From Bradyrhizobium sp. CSA112 (GTDB lineage Bacteria; Pseudomonadota; Alphaproteobacteria; Rhizobiales; Xanthobacteraceae): a stretch of 64,000 bases of DNA. Positions 42,914 to 50,678 of the stretch are shown here, piece by piece (position 1 is the first letter of the stretch; the number at the start of each line of letters is the position of its first letter). A program made the position numbers and the translations under genes. The stretch covers positions 124,001-188,000 of the forward strand of contig NZ_JAACFS010000010.1 in the NCBI RefSeq assembly GCF_029051645.1, in the 5' to 3' direction. The notes below the pieces were generated by a model. That model ran no database searches, had not been told where the DNA came from, and saw only the letters and a list, made by a program, of their open reading frames with translations.

Positions 42914-44758
42914 TCAGTCGTCGTCGCCGTCGGAAGTCTCGTTCAAGTCTTCAGCGATAATATCCGATTCCGGCGGCTCGGCGGCAAGCCGGCGCACCTC
43001 GACCACCTTGGCGCCGGGAAATCGCGTCAGCACCTCCTGCACGCGCGGATCGGCCTCCGCGGCACGTGCGTGCTCGTTCCTTGCCTGCTCGTTCTGCGAG
43101 CGCAGCGTCGGCTGGCCGGCCTCGTTGGAGACGATCACGGTCCAGCGCCGCCCGGTCCATAGTTCCAGCTTGCGGGAGAGTTCGTTGACCATCCCCCGCG
43201 CGGCGTTGCGCTCCAGCGCAACCTCCAGCCGCCCGTCCTCGAAACGAACGAGGCGCATATCGGATTCCAGTGCCGTCTTGGTCAGGATATCGCGTTTCTC
43301 GCCGGCCAGCGCCACGAGCTGCGGAAAGGTGGTGATCCGCAGGACCGGCGCGGACTCGGTTTGGGCCGACGGCGCCGCCATTTGCGGGCGCGCGGACGCT
43401 TCCGCGCCGGAGCGGGGCGATGCAGGCGTCCGCATCGGCGAAGCGGCAGAGATTGAAGATACCGGTGTGGTGGGCGCGGCACGCGCCGGCGCTACGCCGC
43501 CGGAGGCAATCTGCGCTCCCCCGCCGTTCTGGTCGAGCATCCTGATCGCTTCGTCCGGCGTTGGCAGGTCGGCGACATAGGCGATGCGCACCAGCACCAT
43601 TTCGGCAGCCGCCGCCGGCCGGGTCGCGGCCTGCACCTCGGTGATGCCCTTGAGCAGCATCTGCCACATCCGCGACAGCACCCGCATCGAAAGTTTCGCG
43701 GCGAATTCGCGGGCGCGCACGCGCTCGGTTTCGCCGAACGCAACATTGTCGGCGGTGGCGGGGACGATCTTCACGCGGGTGACGAAATTGACGAATTCGG
43801 CGAGATCGGACAGCACCACCACAGGATCCGCGCCGACGTCGTATTGGCTGCGGAATTCACCAAAGGCGCTGGCGATATCACCGCGCGCCAGATGCTCGAA
43901 CAGGTCGATCACCCGGGTGCGGTCGGCCAGACCCAGCATCTGCCGGACGGCGTCAGCCCGCACGGGGCCGGCGGCATGGGCAATCGCCTGGTCGAATAGG
44001 GAGAGCGAATCGCGCACCGAGCCTTCCGCGGCGCGCGCGATGATGCCGAGCGCCTCGGACTCGACCTCGACGCCTTCCTTTTTCGCGATGTTGGAAAGGT
44101 GGCCCATCAGCACATCGGCCTCGACGCGGCGCAGGTCGAACCGCTGGCAGCGCGACAGCACCGTAACCGGGACTTTGCGGATTTCCGTGGTGGCGAACAC
44201 GAATTTGGCGTGCTCGGGGGGCTCTTCCAGCGTCTTCAGGAACGCGTTGAAAGCCGCCGTCGACAGCATGTGGACTTCGTCGACGATGTAGACCTTGTAG
44301 CGGGCGCTGGCCGGCGCATAGCGCACGCTGTCATTGATCTGGCGGACGTCGTCGACGCCGGTATGGGATGCGGCGTCCATTTCCAGCACGTCCATGTGCC
44401 GGCTTTCCATGATCGCCTGGCAGTGCACGCCGAGATCAGGCATGTGGATGGTCGGCCCCTTCACCGACCCATCAGGCTTTTCGTAGTTGAGCGCGCGGGC
44501 AAGAATCCGCGCTGTGGTTGTTTTGCCGACGCCGCGGACGCCGGTCAGGATCCAGGCCTGCGGAATTCGCCCGGTTTCGAACGCATTCGAAACGGTGCGG
44601 ACCATCGCCTCCTGGCCGATCAGGTCGTCGAAACTGGAAGGGCGGTATTTGCGTGCCAGCACCCGGTAAGGCTTGGCCGTCTCGTCCTGGCCGCCGAGCT
44701 CGAAACCGCTCTGGCCGGCGCCGTCTGACTTGTCGGGGGGAGCGCCAGCATCACTCAT
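42914..44758 (-). CDS. dnaX: DNA polymerase III subunit gamma/tau
   Basis: A 614-residue clamp-loader ATPase with GVRGVGKTTTARILARAL (Walker A), YIVDEVHMLS (Walker B) and RCQRFDLRR. The C-terminal 250 residues are the tau part, Pro/Ala-rich. The four-Cys zinc module between Walker A and DAASHTGVDD is reduced to LGVHCQAIMESRH, with one Cys left. I see no clear slippery run for a gamma frameshift. dnaX heads the dnaX-ybaB-recR group and lies 115 bp after ffs on the same strand. Confidence 0.97.
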   Translation of the reverse strand: MSDAGAPPDKSDGAGQSGFELGGQDETAKPYRVLARKYRPSSFDDLIGQEAMVRTVSNAFETGRIPQAWILTGVRGVGKTTTARILARALNYEKPDGSVKGPTIHMPDLGVHCQAIMESRHMDVLEMDAASHTGVDDVRQINDSVRYAPASARYKVYIVDEVHMLSTAAFNAFLKTLEEPPEHAKFVFATTEIRKVPVTVLSRCQRFDLRRVEADVLMGHLSNIAKKEGVEVESEALGIIARAAEGSVRDSLSLFDQAIAHAAGPVRADAVRQMLGLADRTRVIDLFEHLARGDIASAFGEFRSQYDVGADPVVVLSDLAEFVNFVTRVKIVPATADNVAFGETERVRAREFAAKLSMRVLSRMWQMLLKGITEVQAATRPAAAAEMVLVRIAYVADLPTPDEAIRMLDQNGGGAQIASGGVAPARAAPTTPVSSISAASPMRTPASPRSGAEASARPQMAAPSAQTESAPVLRITTFPQLVALAGEKRDILTKTALESDMRLVRFEDGRLEVALERNAARGMVNELSRKLELWTGRRWTVIVSNEAGQPTLRSQNEQARNEHARAAEADPRVQEVLTRFPGAKVVEVRRLAAEPPESDIIAEDLNETSDGDDD

Positions 44759-44874
44759 CGGTCGATCCGCAATTGATTGTCTCTCGGGGCCGGCTTGCGG
44801 AAAGGAACGAAATCAGCCGCAAGGCGCGGACCTTTCCGCCCTCCTTGCGCGATTCGCTCGAAAAACAGGTAGGA

Positions 44875-44970
44875 GACTGACGAGCGACCCGATCCGAACC
44901 TCGTTAGGGCTGCTTCCTTCCGGACCTGACCCGGTTGGCGAGTGGCTCGTCCACCGCCAATCTCCCGGTC
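44875..44970 (-). ncRNA. ffs: Signal recognition particle RNA (4.5S)
   Basis: Minus-strand sequence contains the conserved SRP apical hairpin: GGTCAGGTCCGGAAGGAAGC followed by AGCCCTAACGAGG. The outer strands GACGAGC (44945-44951) and GCTCGTC (44879-44885) pair to close the stem. The SRP RNA binds Ffh and guides membrane-protein ribosomes to FtsY. ffs next to dnaX is a common arrangement. Ends are approximate. Confidence 0.9.
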
Positions 44971-45032
44971 CTTATTTGGGGCCAAAAGGGCCGGAAAGCA
45001 AGCGGGGCTTTCCCTGTAATACTCCGCGTTTC

Positions 45033-45136
45033 CCTGTCATACCCCGCGAAGGCGGGGTATCCAGTACGCCGCGGCCTAACAGTAAAAACGGAAGGGGCTG
45101 CAACGTACTGGATCATCCGTTTTCGCGGATGATGAC
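45033..45136. repeat. Dispersed repeat D copy
   Basis: tgtcataccccgcgaaggcg and its counterpart tccgttttcgcggatgatga around ggtatccagtacgccgcgg. Same family as 36622 but in the opposite order of arms. The gap 44971-45188 holds this, the presumed ffs promoter, and an AAGTGCC/GGCACTT hairpin at 45155-45175. Confidence 0.9.
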
Positions 45137-45188
45137 ACCTTGGTATGAAACCTGAAGTGCCCACAGAAGGCACTTTTATCGGCCCGAC

Positions 45189-45638
45189 ATGGATCGGGCA
45201 TGGGAACTCTTGATGCCCTCTGACGCCTCCGCCTGGTCGCTGCATTCCCAGCTCAAAAAGGACACGATCGACATCGGCGACCTGCCGCTGTGCAAGGTGC
45301 TGGTCATCAAGGACGCGCACTATCCCTGGCTGCTGCTGGTGCCGCGCCGGGAGGGTGCGGTGGAAATCATCGACCTCGACGAGGTCGCGCAGGCGCAGCT
45401 GATGGCCGAAATCTCCCGGGTTTCGCGCGCCCTGAAGGAAATCACCAAATGCGACAAGCTCAATGTCGCGGCGCTCGGCAATCTGGTGCCGCAGTTGCAT
45501 GTCCACGTCATCGCGCGGCGCACTAGCGATGCGGCCTGGCCGCGCCCGGTCTGGGGCGTGATGCCGCCGCTGGCGCATGACGCCGAGGAAGTACAGAATT
45601 TCATCAACGCGCTTCGCCGCAAGATCTGGTTGGGTTGA
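45189..45638 (+). CDS. HIT-family hydrolase
   Basis: A 149-residue histidine-triad protein with PQLHVHVIAR as the triad-like motif (the last His replaced by Ala-Arg), matching the HIT-like branch common in proteobacteria. HIT enzymes hydrolyse or transfer nucleotide phosphates. It lies 3 bp before nudC, so both nucleotide hydrolases are probably co-expressed. Confidence 0.85.
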   Translation: MDRAWELLMPSDASAWSLHSQLKKDTIDIGDLPLCKVLVIKDAHYPWLLLVPRREGAVEIIDLDEVAQAQLMAEISRVSRALKEITKCDKLNVAALGNLVPQLHVHVIARRTSDAAWPRPVWGVMPPLAHDAEEVQNFINALRRKIWLG

Positions 45639-45641
45639 AAG

Positions 45642-46592
45642 ATGTCCGCATTCGACAAGTATCCACTGGGGAAGCCCGCTTTCGTCACTCATATTCTGGA
45701 TCGCGCCGCGCATCTGCGTACCAATGACGAAAAACTGTTCGCGCTGGAGGGCCAGCGCAACGCCGGCGCCTATGTGATCTACCGCGACTCGCTTCTGGTG
45801 AGGCAGGAGGCGAATGGGCCGCGCGCGCTGCTCAGCGTCGAAGAGGCCGTGAAGCTCGGCGCCAATCCAGGCACGATCTTTTTGGGCTTGCGCGACGGCG
45901 CGCCGATTTTCGGCATGGGCATTTCGGCCACGGCCGTCGAGAAGCTCATGACGCGCGACGACGTCGCCGTCACCGAACTGCGCGGCATGGCGATGCAGGG
46001 CACGGTGCCGCCCGAACAACTCTCCGCCATCGCCATGGCGAAATCGATGGTGACCTGGCATCAGCGCCACGGCTTCTGCGCCAATTGCGGCACGCGCACG
46101 GCGATGAAGGAAGGTGGCTGGAAGCGCGAGTGCCCGAGCTGCAAGGCCGAGCATTTCCCGCGGACCGATCCGGTCGTGATCATGCTGGTCACACACGGCG
46201 ATCGATGCCTGCTCGGCCGGCAGAAACAGTTCATGGCCGGGATGTGGTCGTGTCTGGCCGGCTTCGTCGAAGCGGCCGAAACCATCGAGGATGCGGTCTG
46301 CCGGGAGATTTTCGAGGAATCCGGCATCCGTTGCACCGATGTCAGCTATTACATGACGCAGCCATGGCCGTATCCGTCATCGCTGATGATCGGGTGCTCC
46401 GCGCGTGCGCTCAACGAGGATATCGTGGTGGACCGCGCCGAACTCGAGGACGCGCGCTGGTTCAGCCGGGACGAGGTCGCATTGATGCACCGGCGCGAAC
46501 ATCCTGACGGCTTATTTGCGGCGCATCCGTTCGCGATTGCGCACCATCTGATCGGACGCTGGGTGCATGGGGGAAAAGACATCGGCGCATAG
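45642..46592 (+). CDS. nudC: NADH pyrophosphatase NudC
   Basis: The 316-residue protein has a zinc ribbon (CANCGT...CPSC), an N-terminal domain (1-140) and a Nudix box (GFVEAAETIEDAVCREIFEE) followed by the SYYMTQPWPYPSSLM NADH-pyrophosphatase signature. It cleaves NADH to NMNH and AMP and can remove NAD caps from RNA. Full length, all Cys present. Directly after the HIT gene. Confidence 0.95.
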   Translation: MSAFDKYPLGKPAFVTHILDRAAHLRTNDEKLFALEGQRNAGAYVIYRDSLLVRQEANGPRALLSVEEAVKLGANPGTIFLGLRDGAPIFGMGISATAVEKLMTRDDVAVTELRGMAMQGTVPPEQLSAIAMAKSMVTWHQRHGFCANCGTRTAMKEGGWKRECPSCKAEHFPRTDPVVIMLVTHGDRCLLGRQKQFMAGMWSCLAGFVEAAETIEDAVCREIFEESGIRCTDVSYYMTQPWPYPSSLMIGCSARALNEDIVVDRAELEDARWFSRDEVALMHRREHPDGLFAAHPFAIAHHLIGRWVHGGKDIGA

Positions 46593-46657
46593 CGGGAACC
46601 GTCCATGGACCAGTCGATTAACTCGGGACCTTGGTTCCGGCTGAGGGCGGAGCCAAC

Positions 46658-47635
46658 ATGACGGATCCCCAAATGAACTTTCAAGACAATGCGCCCAAAA
46701 TCCCGCCGCGGATTCTCTGCATTGGCATGCCGGTGCGCGACCTTACCTTCAACACACCCGGTGTCCCCGGCCGTGGTTCCAAGGAGAATGCGACAGGTTT
46801 CGACGAAATCTGCGGCGGCAACGCGTTGAATGGCGCGATTGGCATCGTGAGGCTCGGCGGCCGAGCCTCGATCTGTGGGCCGATGGGTGATTCCAAGGAG
46901 ATGTCCAGTCGTTTCATCTTCGAGCAGATGGCGCATGAGGGCATCGAAACAAAACACCTCATTCACATGCCGGGGCTGGTGACGCCGATATCAGCGGTTA
47001 TGATCGACCCTTCCGGCGAGCGCACGATCGTTACGTTCCGCGATCCGAACTTGTGGCATGTGAAATTGCCTGATTTCGATACGCTGCTGCACGATTGCGC
47101 CGCCATTCTCACCGAGAGCCGTTGCGCGGAATTCTGCACCGAGCTTTGCGCCGAGGCCGTCCGCCGCGGCATTCCCGTGGTCGTGGACGTCGATCGGGCG
47201 ATGTCGCTCCGCGAAGGCCTGCTGAACGCCTCCACGCACCTCGTGTTCTCCAGCGAGCCGCTGCAGGAAACCGCCGATGTTACCGACGATGCCCAGGCCT
47301 TGAAGAAAATCGCCAAACTGACCCCGTCCTTCCTGGCGGGAACCCGGGGCCCGAGGGGCACGATCTGGCTCGACGAGAACGGGGAGATCCAGGAAACCCC
47401 GGCCTTCCCGGTGCATACGGTGGACACCCTCGGTGCCGGCGATGTGTTCCACGGCGCATTCGCCCTGGCCATCACCGAAAAACAGGAGTTGCGGCAGGCG
47501 CTTCGATTCGCCTCCGCCGCCGCAGCGCTGAAATGCACCCGTTTCGGCGGCGCCTTCGCAGCCCCCCAACGTGCTGAAGTTGAAGAGTTTTTGAGCCATG
47601 GTCAGCCCGCAGACCAGACTTCGGCCGGTTACTAG
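46658..47635 (+). CDS. PfkB-family carbohydrate kinase
   Basis: The 325-residue kinase has the PfkB N-terminal GG-box (ICGGNALNGAIGIVRLGG) and the C-terminal active-site signature DTLGAGDVFHGAFAL with the catalytic Asp. Substrate not determinable; ribokinase/fructokinase/2-keto-3-deoxygluconate kinase are options. ATG 46658 with GGCGGAG upstream is preferred to one at 46631. The Lrp-type gene follows 68 bp downstream. Confidence 0.85.
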   Translation: MTDPQMNFQDNAPKIPPRILCIGMPVRDLTFNTPGVPGRGSKENATGFDEICGGNALNGAIGIVRLGGRASICGPMGDSKEMSSRFIFEQMAHEGIETKHLIHMPGLVTPISAVMIDPSGERTIVTFRDPNLWHVKLPDFDTLLHDCAAILTESRCAEFCTELCAEAVRRGIPVVVDVDRAMSLREGLLNASTHLVFSSEPLQETADVTDDAQALKKIAKLTPSFLAGTRGPRGTIWLDENGEIQETPAFPVHTVDTLGAGDVFHGAFALAITEKQELRQALRFASAAAALKCTRFGGAFAAPQRAEVEEFLSHGQPADQTSAGY

Positions 47636-47645
47636 CGGGGCTTGC

Positions 47646-47664
47646 TATAGAAGAATTTTCTATA
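47646..47664. promoter_or_regulatory. Inverted repeat upstream of the Lrp-type gene
   Basis: TATAGAA-GAATT-TTCTATA, a perfect 7+7 inverted repeat in an A/T-rich strip 40 bp before the regulator ATG. It may be an autoregulatory operator, as Lrp/AsnC proteins commonly bind their own promoters. Confidence 0.5.
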
Positions 47665-47703
47665 TATGAGGGGATAGAACCTTTTATATGGAACATTCTT
47701 CTC

Positions 47704-48204
47704 ATGACCGATCTAGCCGTTCAGCTCCCTGAAGCCAACCGCCGCCTTGATGCCATCGACCGCAAGATCCTGACCGTGCTGCAGGAGGATGCCTCCCTGT
47801 CCGTTGCCGAGATCGGGGACAGGGTCGGTCTGTCGTCGACGCCGTGCTGGAAGCGGATCCAGCGGCTGGAGGCCGACGGCGTGATCCTGCGCCGGGTAGC
47901 GCTGGTCGATCAGAACAAGATCGGGCTCGGCATTTCGGTGTTCGTCTCGGTCGAAAGCAATGATCACTCCGAAGCCTGGCTAAAAACCTTCGCTAGCGCG
48001 GTCAGCGCCATGCCCGAGGTGATGGAATTCTACCGGATGGCCGGCGATGTCGATTACATGCTGCGCGTCGTGGTCGCCGACATGGCGAGCTACGACGTGT
48101 TCTACAAAAAGCTGATCAGCGCCGTGCCGCTGAAGAACGTCACCTCGCGCTTTGCGATGGAGAAGATCAAGTCGGTGACGGCGCTGCCGGTGCCGGCGGC
48201 GTAG
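47704..48204 (+). CDS. Lrp/AsnC-family transcriptional regulator
   Basis: A 166-residue protein with an N-terminal helix-turn-helix (LTVLQEDASLSVAEIGDRVG, LSSTPCWKRIQRLE) and a RAM ligand-binding domain (EVMEFYRMAGDVDYMLRVVV). Such proteins sense amino acids and form octamers. It is 68 bp after the PfkB kinase on the same strand; an inverted repeat lies in between. Target genes unknown. Confidence 0.92.
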   Translation: MTDLAVQLPEANRRLDAIDRKILTVLQEDASLSVAEIGDRVGLSSTPCWKRIQRLEADGVILRRVALVDQNKIGLGISVFVSVESNDHSEAWLKTFASAVSAMPEVMEFYRMAGDVDYMLRVVVADMASYDVFYKKLISAVPLKNVTSRFAMEKIKSVTALPVPAA

Positions 48205-48226
48205 GGCAGATTCAGCGATAATGGCC

Positions 48227-48306
48227 GTCATTCCGGGGCGATGCGCAGCATCGAACCCGGAATCTCGAGATTCCGGGTCTGGCGCTTCGCACCATCCCGG
48301 AATGAC
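48227..48306. repeat. Dispersed repeat A copy
   Basis: gtcattccggggcgatgcgc through accatcccggaatgac, with the inner palindrome cggaatctcgagattccg identical to that at 28300. Between convergent regulator and phosphomutase genes. Confidence 0.92.
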
Positions 48307-48312
48307 ACTCCC

Positions 48313-49812
48313 TCAAATCTTCTGATTGTACTCGCCGACTTCGGGATGCGTGCGCAGCACGGAATCCATTGCCTCGAACATGTCGCGCATGCGCGCTTCG
48401 CTCACCGGGCTCTCGACCACCACCACCAGCTCAGGCTTGTTCGATGACGCCCGCACCAGGCCCCAGCTTCCGTCCTCGACGGTCACGCGCACGCCGTTGA
48501 CGGTGACGAGATCGCGGATCTTCTGGCCCGCAACCGTATCGCCCTTCTTCTGCAGCGTCTCAAAGTGCTTCACCACGGCGTCGGCGACGCCGTATTTCGC
48601 CTCGTCGGCGCAATGCGGCGACATCGTCGGCGATGACCAGGTTTTCGGCAACGCGTCTTTCAGATCGGCCATAGACTTGTCCGGCGCACGATCGAGCATC
48701 TCGCAGATCGCAATCGCCGACACGAGACCATCGTCATAGCCGCGGCCGAACGGCTTGTTGAAGAAGAAGTGGCCGGATTTTTCGAAGCCTGCCAGCGCGC
48801 CCATCTCATTGGTGCGGCGCTTCATGTAGGAATGGCCGGTCTTCCAGTAGGCCGTCTTCGCGCCCTGCTTCTGCAATATCGGATCGGTCACGAACAGGCC
48901 GGTCGATTTCACGTCGACGACGAACTGCGCATCCTTGTGGATCGCCGACATGTCCCGCGCCAGCATCACGCCGACTTTGTCGGCGAAGATCTCCTCGCCG
49001 GTATTGTCGACCACGCCGCAGCGGTCGCCGTCCCCGTCGAAACCTAAGCCGACATCGGCCTTATGCTTGAGCACCGCATCGCGGATCGCGTGCAGCATCT
49101 CCATGTCTTCGGGATTCGGATTGTATTTCGGAAAGGTATGGTCGAGCTCGGTATCGAGCGGAATCACTTCGCAGCCGATCGCTTCCATCACGCCAGGCGC
49201 GAACGCGCCGGCCGTGCCGTTGCCGCAGGCGACCACGACCTTCAGCTTGCGCTTGAGTTTTGATCGCTTGGTGAGATCGGCAATGTAGCGCGCCGGAAAG
49301 TTCTCGTGGAATTGATAGGAGCCGCCGGCCTTGTTCTTGAAATCGGCGTTGAGCACGATTTGCTTCAGCCGTGTCATTTCGTCGGGACCGAAGGTCAGCG
49401 GACGGTTGGCGCCCATCTTGACGCCGGTCCAGCCATTGTCGTTATGCGACGCCGTCACCATCGCGACACAGGGCACGTCGAGATCGAACTGCGCGAAATA
49501 GGCCATCGGCGTCACCGCAAGTCCGATGTCATGCACCTTGCATCCCGCCGCCATCAGGCCGGAAATCAGCGCGTATTTGATCGAGGCCGAATAGCCGCGG
49601 AAATCGTGACCGGTAACGATTTCTTGTTTGACGCCGAGTTCCGTAATCAGTGCGCCGAGCCCCATGCCCAGCGCCTGAATACCCATCAGGTTGATTTCCT
49701 TCTCGAACAGCCAGCGTGCGTCGTATTCGCGAAAGCCGGTTGCCTTCACCATCGGCCCGGATTCGAACTCATATGTATTCGGAACCAGCATGGATTTGGG
49801 CTTCGGGAACAT
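48313..49812 (-). CDS. Phosphomannomutase/phosphoglucomutase
   Basis: The 499-residue alpha-D-phosphohexomutase has the active-serine loop VTASHNDNGWTGVK, the metal loop GFDGDGDRCGVVD and a sugar-binding GEDGSWGLVRASSNKPE-like region (VEDGSWGLVRASSNKPEL). It interconverts hexose 1- and 6-phosphates for sugar nucleotides, consistent with the UDP-glucose dehydrogenase 5 kb away. Start MFPKPKSMLVPNTYEFESG. Choice between mannose and glucose cannot be made by eye. Confidence 0.92.
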   Translation of the reverse strand: MFPKPKSMLVPNTYEFESGPMVKATGFREYDARWLFEKEINLMGIQALGMGLGALITELGVKQEIVTGHDFRGYSASIKYALISGLMAAGCKVHDIGLAVTPMAYFAQFDLDVPCVAMVTASHNDNGWTGVKMGANRPLTFGPDEMTRLKQIVLNADFKNKAGGSYQFHENFPARYIADLTKRSKLKRKLKVVVACGNGTAGAFAPGVMEAIGCEVIPLDTELDHTFPKYNPNPEDMEMLHAIRDAVLKHKADVGLGFDGDGDRCGVVDNTGEEIFADKVGVMLARDMSAIHKDAQFVVDVKSTGLFVTDPILQKQGAKTAYWKTGHSYMKRRTNEMGALAGFEKSGHFFFNKPFGRGYDDGLVSAIAICEMLDRAPDKSMADLKDALPKTWSSPTMSPHCADEAKYGVADAVVKHFETLQKKGDTVAGQKIRDLVTVNGVRVTVEDGSWGLVRASSNKPELVVVVESPVSEARMRDMFEAMDSVLRTHPEVGEYNQKI

Positions 49813-49934
49813 GGGGAGGCCTTGTCAAATAAAATGCGAGGGAACACCGCAGCCTTAGCGAATGCGCCGGCCCGGCGATAGACGGGACCGCGCTTTGTGG
49901 CGGCTAATTGCGGCGGATTGGTAACCGAGAAACC

Positions 49935-50453
49935 TTACTGTTCCAGCACCAGCCTGCCGTTGGCGTATTCGAAGCGCTTCAGCTTCGACAGGAACGACAG
50001 GCCGAGCAGGTTCTCCGATAGCGCCTCATCCGGCAGCACCACGGCGTCGACGTCGCGCACCACGAGACCGCCAAGCTCGATCATGGCAAGCCGCGTGCGC
50101 GCGGCCTTGATGGTGCCGTTGGCGGTGGTGACGGTCGCGTTGTAGTCGCTGCGCGAGGGACGCAGGCCAAAGCGCGCCGCGGACTTTTCGTTCAGCGCCA
50201 CCAGCGAGGCGCCGGTGTCGATCATGAAGTTGACGCGCTGGCCGTCGATATGGCCGTCGGTCTGGAAATGGCCTCGCGCGTCGCGGGGAATGTTAAGACT
50301 ACGACCAGAGGAGGCTTGCGCGACCGTTTGCGTAGGAGCCGTTTTCGGCGATGCGCTGGCGGACGCCGGCGCTGGCGACATCTGGTCCGCCATCTGCGCC
50401 ATGTAGGTGCCGAGGCCGGCCAGAGCGGCGGCAAGGATCATCAGGTTACGCAT
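49935..50453 (-). CDS. TIGR02281-type retropepsin-like aspartic protease
   Basis: The 172-residue protein has a signal-anchor helix, a Ser/Ala/Pro-rich linker, and a single-lobe aspartic protease domain with active site FMIDTGASLVAL (Asp at about 79) and the GLSFLSKLKRFEYANGRLVL end. One-lobe proteases act as dimers. Probably inner-membrane anchored, facing the periplasm. Substrate unknown. Confidence 0.85.
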   Translation of the reverse strand: MRNLMILAAALAGLGTYMAQMADQMSPAPASASASPKTAPTQTVAQASSGRSLNIPRDARGHFQTDGHIDGQRVNFMIDTGASLVALNEKSAARFGLRPSRSDYNATVTTANGTIKAARTRLAMIELGGLVVRDVDAVVLPDEALSENLLGLSFLSKLKRFEYANGRLVLEQ

Positions 50454-50570
50454 TACGCCACACTCGCTTACCAGACCGCCGATATCACCACGCCGGCCGC
50501 CAAGCCGCGACTAACGGAGGCGGCCAAGGCCGCCATTTTCGCGAAAAGGATGAGTGAAGCGTTAACGCGA

Positions 50571-50668
50571 GGCCGTCATACGCGGGCTCGACCCGCGTAT
50601 CCGTCAATCTTCGATAGATGACTTTCTCAGAGGGGATGGATTGCCGGGTCAAGCCCGGCAATGACGAC
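50571..50668. repeat. Dispersed repeat F (gtcatacgcgggctcgacc)
   Basis: Left hairpin catacgcgggctcgacccgc and right hairpin gccgggtcaagcccggcaat enclose about 60 bp (cttcgatagatgac). Precedes the hrpB stop. Confidence 0.8.
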
Positions 50669-50678
50669 TCTAGTGCCC

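Noticed and set aside
42914..44758. Programmed frameshift in dnaX producing gamma
   Set aside because: No clear A-rich slippery run with a following hairpin was seen by eye.
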